Shown here: positions 37,591 to 47,304 of the stretch, piece after piece
How the letters are laid out: each line of letters starts with the position of its first letter
Position numbering within the stretch: the first letter of the stretch is position 1
From: Comamonas sp.
GTDB taxonomy: Bacteria; Pseudomonadota; Gammaproteobacteria; Burkholderiales; Burkholderiaceae_C
Reading direction: 5' to 3'
Length of the DNA stretch: 64,000 bases
NCBI RefSeq assembly: GCF_009360615.1
Contig: NZ_SPEY01000020.1
Location: 1 to 64,000 of the forward strand
Made by a program: the position numbers and the translations under genes
The notes under the pieces: generated by a model
What the model saw: the letters and a program-made list of their open reading frames with translations, nothing else
What the model was told of the DNA's origin: nothing
Databases searched by the model: none

Positions 37591-39375
37591 TTAGAAGCTC
37601 TCCCACTCTCCATCGTCTGCCGTTGCGGCCTTTTGCGGCTGGGGCGCTGCTGCGCTTTTCGCGGGGCTCAGAACCGGCGGCGTGCTCGCCGCCGACATCA
37701 CGGGGCGCTTGAGCGCAGCCGACGAGGCCTTGAGCGGGGCCTGAGCCTTGATCGCAGCCCTGGCAGGCCCTGGCCTGAGCGCCGCTGGAGCCAGGGCCGG
37801 CGTGGCTTGCAGGCCGGACTGGGACTGGGCACCGAGCTTGAAGAAGCTCACTGTCTCGGCCAGCGCGGCGGCCTGGCTGCGCAGCGCGTCGGTCGCGGCC
37901 GCAGCCTCCTCCACCAGGGCGGCGTTCTGCTGGGTCATCTGATCCATCTGTGTCACGGCCTGCGTGACCTGCTCGATACCCGAGGTCTGCTGGTGGCTGG
38001 CCACCGAGATCTCGCCCATGATGTCGGTCACGCGGCGCACACTCATCACTATCTCGTCCATGGTCCTGCCGGCCTCGTCGACCTGGGTGCTGCCTTCCTG
38101 AACCTTGCTCACCGAGTCATCGATCAGCTGCTTGATCTGCTTGGCCGCCTCGGCCGAGCGCTGGGCCAGGGTGCGCACTTCGGAGGCCACCACGGCAAAG
38201 CCACGGCCCTGGTCGCCCGCACGGGCCGCCTCCACCGCCGCGTTCAGCGCCAGAATATTGGTCTGGAAGGCGATGGAGTCGATCACGCCGATGATGTCCA
38301 CGATCTTGCGCGAGGACGCGTTGATGGCGGACATGGTCTGCACCACCTGGGCCACGGTGGCACCGCCGCGCACGGCCACCTGCGATGCGGCAGAAGCCAT
38401 CTGGTTGGCCTGCTGGGCATTGCCGGCATTTTGCTGCACCGTGGCGGTCAGCTCTTCCATGGAAGCAGCCGTCTGCTCCAGCGAGCTGGCCTGCTCTTCG
38501 GTGCGCGAGGACAGATCCTGGTTGCCGCTGGCAATCTGGCTGCTGGCCGAGGCAATCGAGTCCGTGCCCTGGCGCACCTGGCCCACGATGCGCTGCAGGC
38601 TGGTGTTCATGTCCTTGAGCGCCTGCAGCAGCTGGCCCACTTCATCGCGGCTTTGCACGGTGATGCTGGCGCTCAGATCGCCCGCGGCCACGGACTGGGC
38701 CAGCTGCACGGCAGACTGCAGCGGACGCGAGATGGAGCGAGCGATCAGCACTGCCAGCACCACACCAATGACGATGGAGCCCAACAGCAGCGCCATCACC
38801 CACCACCGGGCCGCAGCATACAGGTCGTCGCCCGCCTGATTGGTCTCCTCGGTCGCCTGGTGATTGATCTCGCTGAGCGCCTCCAGACGCGTATTGATGC
38901 CGCGACTGATCCTGAGGGCTTCGCCGCGCAAAATCTCGCTGGCGTCATCGTTGAGCAGTTGATGCGAAAGATCCACCACCTTGGCCGTCTGCACGGCATA
39001 GGCCTTGAGCTCTTCTCCGATTTCAGCCAGCAGCGCTCGCTCCTTGTCGGTTCTCACGTACTTGGTGTAGGACTGCAGGTTCTGGAGCAGCTCGTCCCAA
39101 AGCTTGGGCATGCTCTTGTCATAGACCGCCATTTCCTCGGACGTCTGTGCCATCACATGCTGCATGGTCTGCGAACGGTAGCGCTGCAGTTGGTAACGCA
39201 TGTCCTGCAGGTTGCGGGCAGCCGGCAGCCACTGACGCGCCAGATCGGTGGCCGTGGCATTGACACGCTCCATCTGCACCAGGCCATACAGGCCCGATAC
39301 CGCACTGATCAGCAGGATCAGCACAAAAGACACCAGCAGCTTGTTGGCCAGCTTGAGGTTGCGAAAGAAGTTCAT
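37591..39375 (-). CDS. Methyl-accepting chemotaxis protein with C-terminal tether pentapeptide
   Basis: A 594-residue chemoreceptor. TM1 lies at ~10-32 (LLVSFVLILLISAVSGLYGL), followed by a four-helix-bundle-type periplasmic domain (~33-190) and TM2 at ~195-215 (WVMALLLGSIVIGVVLAVLIA). A HAMP domain and the signalling domain follow, with the hairpin tip IDSIAFQTNILALNAAVEAA. Methylation-type helices have EEQASSLEQTAASMEELT. The C-terminus, after an Ala/Pro-rich linker, ends EWESF, matching the xWxxF tether (NWETF in E. coli Tar/Tsr) that binds CheR and CheB. So it is probably a high-abundance, adaptation-competent receptor. The start at 39375 lacks a clear ribosome site, which is odd. The ligand is unknown. 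Confidence 0.92.
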   Translation of the reverse strand: MNFFRNLKLANKLLVSFVLILLISAVSGLYGLVQMERVNATATDLARQWLPAARNLQDMRYQLQRYRSQTMQHVMAQTSEEMAVYDKSMPKLWDELLQNLQSYTKYVRTDKERALLAEIGEELKAYAVQTAKVVDLSHQLLNDDASEILRGEALRISRGINTRLEALSEINHQATEETNQAGDDLYAAARWWVMALLLGSIVIGVVLAVLIARSISRPLQSAVQLAQSVAAGDLSASITVQSRDEVGQLLQALKDMNTSLQRIVGQVRQGTDSIASASSQIASGNQDLSSRTEEQASSLEQTAASMEELTATVQQNAGNAQQANQMASAASQVAVRGGATVAQVVQTMSAINASSRKIVDIIGVIDSIAFQTNILALNAAVEAARAGDQGRGFAVVASEVRTLAQRSAEAAKQIKQLIDDSVSKVQEGSTQVDEAGRTMDEIVMSVRRVTDIMGEISVASHQQTSGIEQVTQAVTQMDQMTQQNAALVEEAAAATDALRSQAAALAETVSFFKLGAQSQSGLQATPALAPAALRPGPARAAIKAQAPLKASSAALKRPVMSAASTPPVLSPAKSAAAPQPQKAATADDGEWESF

Positions 39376-39677
39376 GGGGGATAAGAGGGCCCTGGACGAC
39401 CTGGAAGGTCTGGCACCCGCGAGATGGGAAATAGGGGAAACGTTCCGAAAGCGAAAGCGCGTGCACACTGCGCGCGCCTGCGGATTCTATGCAGTATTTG
39501 TTACTGCGAGTAACGTTGTCCATGAATAAATCCGATGGTGCCATCAGGGACATAGCTGGGGTCAAAAAGACACCCGGATGCAGGCCTCGAAAGCCCTGTC
39601 AAAGGCCATTGCATCCCCAGAGCCGTTTGGCATGAGAAAATCACCCGTTATCTATCAGCAAGAACAACGGACTCACC
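39376..39677. other. Divergent intergenic region between the chemoreceptor gene and prfB
   Basis: About 300 bases that must hold the promoters of both genes. A candidate -10-like ATTATT/TATTTG area lies at 39496-39520, but I cannot pick a confident promoter. No gene or strong hairpin is seen. Confidence 0.4.
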
Positions 39678-40782
39678 ATGGAAGCAGAACGCGTCAACTC
39701 TATCGGCAACACCCTCCAAGATCTGTCCGAGCGCACGGCAGATCTCCGGAGGTATCTTTGACTACGATGCCAAGTACGAACGTCTGCGCACGGTAAACGC
39801 ATCGCTCGAAGACCCGACCGTCTGGAACGACCCCAAGAAGGCGCAGGAACTGGGCAAGGAAAAGAAGTCGCTCGACTCCGTCGTGCTGACGCTGGAGAAA
39901 CTCACCACCGAGCTGGCCGACAACGTCGAGCTGTTCGAGATGAGCAAGGAAGAAGGCGATGACGCCGGCCTCGAAACCATCGAAGCCGAAGCCGCCAAGC
40001 TCCGGCCGCTGATCGAGGAACTCGAGTTCCGACGCATGTTCAGCAACGAGGCCGACCCGCTCAACTGCTTCATCGACATCCAGGCCGGTGCCGGCGGCAC
40101 CGAAGCCTGCGACTGGGCCAGCATGCTGCTGCGCCAGTACCTGAAGTACGCCGAACGCAAGGGATTCAAGGCCACGGTGGAAGACGAAACGCCTGGCGAT
40201 GTGGCAGGTATCAAGAGCGCCACCATCAAGGTCGAAGGCGAGTACGCCTACGGCCTGCTGCGCACCGAAACCGGCGTGCACCGGCTGGTGCGCAAGTCGC
40301 CCTTCGACAGCTCGGGCGGCCGTCACACCAGCTTTTCCTCCCTGTTCGTCTACCCCGAGATCGACGACTCCATCGAGATCAACATCAATCCGGCCGATGT
40401 CCGCACCGACACCTACCGCGCCTCGGGTGCGGGCGGTCAGCACATCAACAAGACCGACTCGGCCGTGCGCCTGACCCACATCCCCACGGGCATCGTGGTG
40501 CAGTGCCAGGACGGCCGCTCGCAGCACAGCAACCGTGACGTCGCCTGGCAGCGCCTGCGCTCCAGGCTGTACGACTTCGAGATGCGCAAGCGCATGGAAG
40601 AGCAGCAAAAGCTCGAGGACACCAAGACCGATGTGGGTTGGGGGCACCAGATCCGCTCCTATGTGCTGGACAACAGCCGCATCAAGGACTTGCGCACCAA
40701 CGTCGAAGTCTCGGCCACACAGAAGGTGCTGGACGGCGACCTGGATGTGTTTATCGAAGCCTCGCTCAAGCAAGGCCTCTGA
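39678..40782 (+). CDS. prfB: Peptide chain release factor 2, with programmed +1 frameshift
   Basis: RF2 releases peptides at UGA and UAA. Translation starts at the ATG at 39678, reads 27 codons and meets an in-frame TGA at 39759-39761. The +1 shift at CTT-TGA-C moves into the frame that begins with GAC at 39760 and runs to 40782, giving 367 residues (E. coli RF2 has 365). Later motifs confirm RF2: the tripeptide anticodon SPF in [10 protein letters not shown] and the catalytic GGQ in [11 protein letters not shown]. The frameshift senses RF2 shortage, so this is autoregulation and not a broken gene. A weak ribosome site precedes the ATG. Confidence 0.95.
39747..39762 (+). promoter_or_regulatory. 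prfB programmed frameshift signal
   Basis: The sequence CGGAGGTATCTTTGAC contains the internal Shine-Dalgarno-like element (GGAGG), the slippery CTT codon, the in-frame TGA stop and the C that follows it. These are the conserved parts of the bacterial prfB recoding site; the spacing matches the known element. Confidence 0.95.
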
Positions 40783-40800
40783 TCCTAGAAAGGAATCGAT

Positions 40801-43503
40801 ATGCTGCAACTGCGTGACGGGCAAGCCCCGGCCACCGCCATTTACCGTGCCGATTACGAGGCTCCGGCCTGGTGGATCGATACGGTGGACCTGACTTTTG
40901 ACCTGGATCCGGCCAAGACCCGCGTGCTCAGCAAGATGCGCGTGCGTCGCAACCCCGAGGTGCGCGCACAGGCGCTGCGACTGGATGGCGACGAGCTGAA
41001 TCTGGCGCGGGTGATGGTCAACGGCGGCGGGACCTCTTTCAAGATGGATGGCGACCAGCTGGTGCTGGAGAACCTGCCAGAGGGCAACGAGCCCGTGGAG
41101 CTGGAGATCTTCACCACCTGCGCCCCCATCAAGAACACCAAGCTCATGGGCTTGTATGTGAGCGAGGACACGTTCTTCACGCAGTGCGAGGCAGAAGGTT
41201 TCCGCCGCATCACCTACTTCCTCGACCGCCCCGACGTGATGGCCATGTATACCGTCACGCTGCGCGCCAGCAAGACCCAGTATCCGGTGCTGCTGTCCAA
41301 CGGCAATCTGGTGGAGTCCGGCGACCTGGAAGACGGTCGCCACTTTGCCAGGTGGGTCGATCCGCACAAAAAGCCCAGCTATCTGTTTGCGCTGGTGGCC
41401 GGCAACCTGGTGGCCCGCGAGCAGAAGATCAAGAGCCGTGCCGGCCGCGATCACCTGCTGCAGGTCTATGTACGCCCCGGCGATCTGGAAAAGACCGAGC
41501 ACGCCATGAACTCCCTCATGCACTCCGTCGCATGGGACGAGGCCCGCTTTGGCCTGAGCCTGGATCTGGACCGCTTCATGATCGTCGCCACCAGCGACTT
41601 CAACATGGGCGCCATGGAAAACAAGGGCCTGAACATCTTCAACACCAAGTATGTTCTGGCCAGCCAGGCCACGGCCACCGACACCGATTACGCCAATATC
41701 GAATCCGTCGTCGGTCACGAATACTTCCACAACTGGACAGGTGACCGCGTCACCTGCCGCGACTGGTTCCAGCTGAGCCTCAAGGAAGGCCTGACGGTAT
41801 TCCGCGATCAGGAGTTCAGCATGGACATGGCGGGCACGGCCTCGGCCCGCGCCGTCAAGCGCATCGACGATGTGCGCGTGCTGCGCACCGTGCAGTTCCC
41901 CGAGGATGCCGGCCCCATGGCCCACCCCGTGCGCCCCGACAGCTATATCGAGATCAACAACTTCTACACGGTCACGATCTACGAAAAAGGCGCGGAAGTC
42001 GTGCGCATGCAGCACAACCTGGTCGGCCGCGAAGGCTTTGCCAAGGGCATGAAGCTGTACTTCGAGCGCCATGACGGCCAGGCCGTGACCTGCGACGACT
42101 TCTCGCAGGCCATTGCCGATGCCAACCCCGACTCAGCCCTGGCCCAGCACCTGCAGCAGTTCCGCCGCTGGTACAGCCAGGCCGGCACGCCCGTGCTCAA
42201 GGCCGTGGGCCAGTACAATGCCGAAGCCCGGACCTATACGCTGACGCTGTCGCAAAGCTGCGCACCCACCGTCGGTCAGTCCGAGAAGCTGCCGTTCGTC
42301 ATTCCTGTGCAAATGGGTCTGCTCACGGCCAGCGGCCAGCCCATCGCCCTGCAATTGCATGGAGAAGAGGCGGCCCAGGCCGTCACCAGCCGCATGCTGG
42401 TGCTGACCGAAGCCGAGCAAAGCTTTGTCTTCAGCAACGTGAGCGAAGCTCCCGTGCCCTCGCTGCTGCGCAGTTTCAGCGCGCCCGTGGTACTGGAGCA
42501 TGAATTCAGCGATGCCGATCTGCTGACCCTGCTGGCCCATGACAGCGACCCGTTCAACCAATGGGAAGCCAGCCAGCGCCTGGGCCTGCGCTATGCCCTG
42601 AAGGCAATCACTGCCAGCGGCGAAACCAGTGCCGAAATCCTGCCGGCGGACTTCATTGAAGCCATGCGCCGCGTGCTGCGCGACGACAAGCTGGATGCGG
42701 CTTTCAAGGACCTGGTGCTCACGCTGCCGTCCGAGAGCTACATCGCCGAGCAGTTGGCAGAAGTCGATCCGCAGCGCGTGCATGCTGTGCGCGAAGCCAT
42801 GATCTTGCAGCTCGCGAGTGCCCTGCAGCCCGAGTGGGAGAGCCTCTGGGAAGCCAACCGAGACACCGGTGCCTACCGCCCCGACCATGTCAGCGCCGGA
42901 CGCCGTGCGCTGGCAGGCCGTGCCCTGTCCATGCTCTGCCTGCAGGCCGCCCGCACCGGCGACACGGTCTGGCCCGGAAAGGCCTACCAGCGCTGCAAGG
43001 ATGCCGGCAATATGACGGATCGCCTGGCCGCCCTCTCCGCCCTGGTCTACAGCGCCAGCCCCCTGGCCGAGCAGGCGCTGCAGCGCTTCCACGCCCTGTT
43101 CAAGCAGGATGCGCTGGTGCTGGACAAATGGTTTGCCCTGCAGGGCGCGGCCAGCGACCGCGGCGGCAATGTGCTTCCCGCCGTCAAGACGCTGATGAAG
43201 CATGCCGACTTCCAGATCAAGAATCCCAACCGAGCGCGCAGCCTGATCTTCAGTTACTGCAACAACGCCGGCGCATTCCACCGCACCGATGCGGCAGGCT
43301 ATGTGTTCTGGGCCGATCGCGTGATCGAGATCGACGGCTTCAACCCGCAAGTGGCTTCCCGCCTGGCACGAGTGATGGATCGCTGGAAAAAGCTGGCCGA
43401 ACCCTACCGCTCTGCCGCCCGTGAGGCCATCGCCCGCGTGGCCGCCAAGCCCGACCTGTCCAACGACGTGCGCGAGGTCGTCACCCGCGCCCTGGCGGAC
43501 TGA
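40801..43503 (+). CDS. pepN: Aminopeptidase N
   Basis: A 900-residue M1-family zinc aminopeptidase that removes N-terminal residues from peptides in the cytoplasm. The exopeptidase motif GAMENKG (~270-276) and the zinc motif HEYFHNWTG (H306 and H310, catalytic E307) are intact, with the third zinc ligand E in LKEGLTVFRDQ. The length equals E. coli PepN (~870). It begins 18 bases after prfB with AAAGGA upstream, and its stop overlaps the start of the next gene. Confidence 0.93.
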   Translation: MLQLRDGQAPATAIYRADYEAPAWWIDTVDLTFDLDPAKTRVLSKMRVRRNPEVRAQALRLDGDELNLARVMVNGGGTSFKMDGDQLVLENLPEGNEPVELEIFTTCAPIKNTKLMGLYVSEDTFFTQCEAEGFRRITYFLDRPDVMAMYTVTLRASKTQYPVLLSNGNLVESGDLEDGRHFARWVDPHKKPSYLFALVAGNLVAREQKIKSRAGRDHLLQVYVRPGDLEKTEHAMNSLMHSVAWDEARFGLSLDLDRFMIVATSDFNMGAMENKGLNIFNTKYVLASQATATDTDYANIESVVGHEYFHNWTGDRVTCRDWFQLSLKEGLTVFRDQEFSMDMAGTASARAVKRIDDVRVLRTVQFPEDAGPMAHPVRPDSYIEINNFYTVTIYEKGAEVVRMQHNLVGREGFAKGMKLYFERHDGQAVTCDDFSQAIADANPDSALAQHLQQFRRWYSQAGTPVLKAVGQYNAEARTYTLTLSQSCAPTVGQSEKLPFVIPVQMGLLTASGQPIALQLHGEEAAQAVTSRMLVLTEAEQSFVFSNVSEAPVPSLLRSFSAPVVLEHEFSDADLLTLLAHDSDPFNQWEASQRLGLRYALKAITASGETSAEILPADFIEAMRRVLRDDKLDAAFKDLVLTLPSESYIAEQLAEVDPQRVHAVREAMILQLASALQPEWESLWEANRDTGAYRPDHVSAGRRALAGRALSMLCLQAARTGDTVWPGKAYQRCKDAGNMTDRLAALSALVYSASPLAEQALQRFHALFKQDALVLDKWFALQGAASDRGGNVLPAVKTLMKHADFQIKNPNRARSLIFSYCNNAGAFHRTDAAGYVFWADRVIEIDGFNPQVASRLARVMDRWKKLAEPYRSAAREAIARVAAKPDLSNDVREVVTRALAD

Positions 43504-44501
43504 TGGACCTGCACATGCTTGCGCGACACACGGCCCGGGGCTTCCAGGCCCTTGCCGTCGCTGCGGCGAGCATGTCGCCGAGCGCTCAGGCCGCCAGATC
43601 CGCTGCGGGATTCGAAGCCCGTTTCGCGCCCTTGTATGCCACCGTCTTCAGCGAAGGCGGCAGCTTCAGCGGGCGTGCCATGAGTGCCGATCTGCAGGCG
43701 CTGGAGCCATTGCTGAAAACGCCTGGAGTCGTTGCTCGTGACGCCTTCCGGCTCTACTACACACAAGCCAGCGTCTATGCACGCCGCAACATGCCCGAGG
43801 AGGCTGCCAAGGCTGCCGGCTCCGCGCTGGCCGCTCTGCCCGGCCCCCAGGCAGACACCGAGCTGTCCTATGCGCAATTCTTCCTGCGCTACTCCGGCAT
43901 CCGCTGGCTGGCGGACGCCGGTCAGCATGTGGCGGCGCTCAGGCAGGTCAAGGCCTTTCAGGCTCTGTACCCGCTGCCTCAGATTGCCAGACTACCGGCC
44001 GAGATGCGCTGGGACTCCAGCGTGAAGCCTGCCCGGGCCCTGGATTTTCCCAGCCAGATGCAAATTCTCGGCGTCTACGAGGACGAAGGCTATCTGCTGC
44101 ATGAGCTGGGGCGATTTCGCGAGGCCAGGCTGGCCAACGAGCGGCTGCTTCCCATCGCGCGTGCACGCCTCAGCGCCATGGGCAAGCTGCCACAGCTACG
44201 GGGCGTGCTCACCAATATCGCGCAAAATTGCTATGAACTGGGGGATCTGAAGCAGGCTGCGGCCTATCTTCAGGAACGCCTGCAGATTGCGCAAACGGCA
44301 CAGGACCATGTCACCGTCTACGACAGCTATTTCCAGCTCATGGTCCTTGCCCATGAGCAACAGCAGGAACCGCAGGCCCGCCAATGGCTGGCCCGCTATG
44401 AACAATACGCGTTGAGCCAGAAAGACAGCGAGCATCAAGCCCGCGCAAGGGAGCTGCTGGCCGAACTGGAGCAACGCAATGCTCGGCATCCTGGCAAGTG
44501 A
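43503..44501 (+). CDS. TPR-like hypothetical protein
   Basis: A 332-residue protein that I do not recognise as a named family. The N-terminus has a possible signal (FQALAVAAASMSPSAQA). The rest is helical and looks like tetratricopeptide or related repeats, for example AFRLYYTQASVYARRNMPEE, YLLHELGRFREARLANERLL and LTNIAQNCYELGDLKQAAAY. Such repeats act as protein-binding scaffolds. Its ATG overlaps the pepN stop, so it is co-translated with pepN, and fbp follows 55 bases later. The functional link is not evident. Confidence 0.75.
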   Translation: MDLHMLARHTARGFQALAVAAASMSPSAQAARSAAGFEARFAPLYATVFSEGGSFSGRAMSADLQALEPLLKTPGVVARDAFRLYYTQASVYARRNMPEEAAKAAGSALAALPGPQADTELSYAQFFLRYSGIRWLADAGQHVAALRQVKAFQALYPLPQIARLPAEMRWDSSVKPARALDFPSQMQILGVYEDEGYLLHELGRFREARLANERLLPIARARLSAMGKLPQLRGVLTNIAQNCYELGDLKQAAAYLQERLQIAQTAQDHVTVYDSYFQLMVLAHEQQQEPQARQWLARYEQYALSQKDSEHQARARELLAELEQRNARHPGK

Positions 44502-44556
44502 TCGTGCCAGCCCCCGGCCCATTTCAGATTTGCATCGAATTTCAAGGAGTTGAAAC

Positions 44557-45579
44557 ATGAAGAAAAACATCAGCCTGACCCGCTACCTGGTCGAGCAGCA
44601 ACGCGTGGACGGACTCATCCCCGGCCAGCTGCGTCTGCTGCTGGAAGTGGTTGCCCGCGCCTGCAAGCGCATCAGCTTTGCCGTGAACAAGGGCGAGCTC
44701 GGCGATGTCATGGGCACGGCCGGCAGCGAAAACGTGCAAGGTGAAGTGCAGAAGAAGCTGGACATCATCGCCAACGAAACCCTGATCGAAGCCAATGAGT
44801 GGGGCGGCCACCTGGCGGCCATGGCGTCGGAAGAAATGGAAGGCATCTATGTGGTGCCCAACCGCTACCCCCAGGGTGAGTACCTGCTGATGTTCGACCC
44901 CCTGGACGGCTCGTCCAACATCGACATCAACATGTCCATCGGCACCATTTTCAGCGTGCTCAAAAAGCCCGAAGGCCACCCGGGCGTGCATGACAGCGAC
45001 TTCATGCAGCCCGGTACCCAGCAGGTGGCAGCGGGCTACTGCATCTACGGCCCCCAGACCACCCTGGTGCTGACCGTGGGTGACGGCGTTTCCATGTTCA
45101 CGCTGGACCGCGAGCAAGGCTCATTCGTGCTCATCGAGGAAAACGTCAAGATCCCCGAAGACACCAAGGAGTTCGCCATCAACATGTCCAATATGCGCCA
45201 CTGGGATGCGCCCGTGAAGCGCTATGTGGACGAATGCCTGGCAGGTGCCGATGGCCCGCGCGGCAAGAACTTCAATATGCGCTGGGTCGCAGCCATGGTG
45301 GCCGACGTACACCGCATCCTGTGCCGCGGCGGCATCTTCATGTACCCCTGGGACAAGCGCGAGCCGCAAAAGGCAGGCAAGCTGCGCCTGATGTACGAAG
45401 CCAACCCCATGAGCTGGCTGGTGGAGCAGGCCGGCGGCATGGCCACCAACGGCCGCCAGCGCATCCTCGACATCCAGCCCACACAGCTGCACGAGCGTGT
45501 GAGCGTCGTGCTCGGCTCCAAGAATGAAGTGGAGCGTGTGACCCGCTATCATCTCGAAGCCGATGAAAAAGCGCTATAA
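44557..45579 (+). CDS. fbp: Fructose-1,6-bisphosphatase class I
   Basis: A 340-residue class I FBPase that hydrolyses fructose 1,6-bisphosphate to fructose 6-phosphate, the committed step of gluconeogenesis. The metal-binding motif [20 protein letters not shown] and the later [23 protein letters not shown] motif (phosphate contact) are typical. An AAGGAG site precedes the ATG. It fits a bacterium that lives mainly on organic acids, in line with the beta-oxidation genes of this window. The tRNA-Thr gene follows 13 bases after the stop. Confidence 0.95.
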   Translation: MKKNISLTRYLVEQQRVDGLIPGQLRLLLEVVARACKRISFAVNKGELGDVMGTAGSENVQGEVQKKLDIIANETLIEANEWGGHLAAMASEEMEGIYVVPNRYPQGEYLLMFDPLDGSSNIDINMSIGTIFSVLKKPEGHPGVHDSDFMQPGTQQVAAGYCIYGPQTTLVLTVGDGVSMFTLDREQGSFVLIEENVKIPEDTKEFAINMSNMRHWDAPVKRYVDECLAGADGPRGKNFNMRWVAAMVADVHRILCRGGIFMYPWDKREPQKAGKLRLMYEANPMSWLVEQAGGMATNGRQRILDIQPTQLHERVSVVLGSKNEVERVTRYHLEADEKAL

Positions 45580-45592
45580 TCTATAGCTTATC

Positions 45593-45668
45593 GCCGGTGT
45601 AGCTCAGTCGGTAGAGCAGCTCATTCGTAATGAGAAGGTCGCGTGTTCGATTCATGTCTCCGGCACCA
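45593..45668 (+). tRNA. tRNA-Thr (anticodon CGT)
   Basis: A 76-base cloverleaf: acceptor GCCGGTG, D-arm GCTC-AGTCGGTAGA-GC, anticodon loop TTCGTAA (CGT), T-loop TTCGATT and 3' CTCCGGC-A-CCA. One U-U mismatch occurs in the acceptor stem. Its 3' half (from 45621) is the core of the integration repeat, so the integrated element supplies the present 3' end of the gene. A good terminator follows at 45680. Confidence 0.95.
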
Positions 45669-45669
45669 A
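45621..45669 (+). repeat. att core, left copy (attL)
   Basis: The 49-base stretch from TCATTCGTAATGAGAAGG to CTCCGGCACCAA covers the anticodon-to-CCA half of tRNA-Thr. It is identical to 63537-63585. Upstream sequence differs, so recombination was within this block. Confidence 0.92.
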
Positions 45670-45679
45670 GTAAATAAAA

Positions 45680-45713
45680 GAAAGCCCGCTATCTAAACAG
45701 TAGCGGGCTTTTT
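45680..45713 (+). terminator. Rho-independent terminator after tRNA-Thr
   Basis: Stem AAAGCCCGCTA / TAGCGGGCTTT with a 9-base loop and further TTT. It lies inside the element's left end. Confidence 0.88.
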
Positions 45714-45726
45714 CTATTTCTGAATC

Positions 45727-45745
45727 TGTAGGCAATCTGTAGGCA
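45727..45745 (+). repeat. Probable integrase arm-type site, left
   Basis: The 19-base sequence TGTAGGCAATCTGTAGGCA is itself a tandem of two TGTAGGCA units 11 bases apart. The same 19 bases occur in the same orientation at 63401-63419, next to the integrase start. Placement at both ends inside the element suggests arm-type integrase binding sites. Confidence 0.65.
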
Positions 45746-45825
45746 CTTTTGAGAAATGCAGCTCAACGCAAGCTGTCCTTTGCCTCATGATTTGTACAGA
45801 CGTTTGCTGTGTTCTGGTGTTATGG

Positions 45826-45905
45826 GTGCTACACGTGCTACAGCCTTATTCCATGCGGGTTTGCGGTGTAGCACCATCAAAATGCGTGGTGCTACAGGCG
45901 CTACC
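45826..45905 (+). repeat. Left terminal cluster of GTGCTACA / TGTAGCAC repeats
   Basis: Two GTGCTACA units (45826-45833 and 45835-45842) precede the perfect palindrome GTAGCACCA-N10-TGGTGCTAC at 45868-45895 and a further CGCTACC. The matching cluster lies at 61947-62036. The surrounding 45670-46068 holds no gene. Confidence 0.75.
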
Positions 45906-46068
45906 AATCTCATGCGACCACTGCAGAAAGTCACGGCGATGCGCGGGTTGCTGGCGCTGGTCATCGTTGACCACCATTCCGCTTGGAGCTGACCTGCGTA
46001 TGTGACCTGGCCGTTGGCAGAAGCCGCTCTTCAAAGCGGACGCTATGCTAAGGGCACCAAGGAAAACC

Positions 46069-47304
46069 ATGCATATCGAATTACTAACTGACAGCAAGCA
46101 CGCCACCGATACGCTTGTCGCTCTCATGGGCAGTTGTGAGCGGGCAGCATGGGCGGTAGCTTGGGCAACAGAGAACCATAAGGTCTGGGATGCAGCCTAT
46201 GAACATCGGGCCAAGTTTCGCAATTTCGTTGTAGGCACCCATAATTTCGTGACTACCCCCTCTGTCATCGAGCGCTTCCAGTCGGAACCCAACTTCCGTG
46301 TTATCCATGCGACCGGGGCACTTTTCCATCCCAAGCTTTATGCCTTTCGGGTGGGCGAGGACACCGCAGTCGTCATCGGAAGCCACAACCTCACCCGCTC
46401 GGCATTCTCCGCGAATATCGAGGCGAGCACGCTTATTCAGGGGAAGGCCTGTGACCCTTCAATGCAGGGATTCTTCAAGTTCATCAGCGACGCGTGGAAT
46501 GCAGGCAAGGAGGTGACGCCGGAATGGCTCTTCGCATATAAGTCCAACTACGAGCGTGCCAAACAGGCGCACAAAGAGCTCAAGGTGTGGGTTGATGCCA
46601 AACCGTCCAAGGCGAAAGATGGCATCCCCGGCCCAGATGAGCTCGATTGGGCCCAGTTCGTGGAGTTGGTGAAGATTGAAAAGTCCGGCTCAACGCACAC
46701 CCTCGAAGGGCGACTTCGGGTACTAGAGGGCCTTAGGTCCATATTTAGGAAGGTGCCTTCATACAAGGACCTGGACGTCGACGACAGGAAGCGCATCGCA
46801 GGGACGATGGGCGAGGCTGACTCGCGCAAGAAAGATGGTGAGGGCTATGACTGGGCATGGTTCGGGGCAATGGCATCGAACGGGTCCTTCTCTACTACGG
46901 TCATCAATGACCCCGAAGGCCTTTCGCGCGCCCTTGATTGCATCCCACAGGTAGGGCCGGTACACCGAGAGCACTACGATGCCTTTGTCGAGGTCTTCAA
47001 GAATGCGCTGAGCTCAGACCTGTACGCATCGGGGGGCATCGGGAATGGCACTCGCCTCCTGGCCATGAAGCGTCCTGACCAATTCGTATGCCTTTGCTCG
47101 CCTAACAAGCGAGGTATCGCTGAGCACTTTAACGTTCCGTTGAATACGACCCTGGACACTTATTGGGAACGCATCGTGCAACGGATTCGTGGCACACGCT
47201 GGTGGAATGCCCCGGAACCGTCAGATGCGCTGGAACGTCGTATCTGGGCGGGGCGCGCGGCTCTGCTGGACGCTATCTACTATGACCCAGCTCAACGCAA
47301 GTAG
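46069..47304 (+). CDS. PLD-superfamily nuclease-like protein (HKD motif)
   Basis: A 411-residue protein with an N-terminal phospholipase D-like domain (~1-140). The catalytic set is visible as HPK (H87, K89) followed by VIGSHNLTRS (~102-111), the HxK...GSxN form used by nucleases and restriction enzymes of this fold. The remaining ~270 residues show no known domain. As one copy of the motif is present, a dimer should form the active site. AAGGA precedes the ATG at 46069; an upstream ATG at 46045 is possible. It is the first gene of the element after attL. Anti-phage or restriction function is likely but inferred from position and fold. Confidence 0.8.
   Translation: MHIELLTDSKHATDTLVALMGSCERAAWAVAWATENHKVWDAAYEHRAKFRNFVVGTHNFVTTPSVIERFQSEPNFRVIHATGALFHPKLYAFRVGEDTAVVIGSHNLTRSAFSANIEASTLIQGKACDPSMQGFFKFISDAWNAGKEVTPEWLFAYKSNYERAKQAHKELKVWVDAKPSKAKDGIPGPDELDWAQFVELVKIEKSGSTHTLEGRLRVLEGLRSIFRKVPSYKDLDVDDRKRIAGTMGEADSRKKDGEGYDWAWFGAMASNGSFSTTVINDPEGLSRALDCIPQVGPVHREHYDAFVEVFKNALSSDLYASGGIGNGTRLLAMKRPDQFVCLCSPNKRGIAEHFNVPLNTTLDTYWERIVQRIRGTRWWNAPEPSDALERRIWAGRAALLDAIYYDPAQRK

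Noticed and set aside
39678-39761. prfB as a frameshifted pseudogene
   Set aside because: The in-frame TGA sits in the conserved recoding context and the rest of RF2 is intact.
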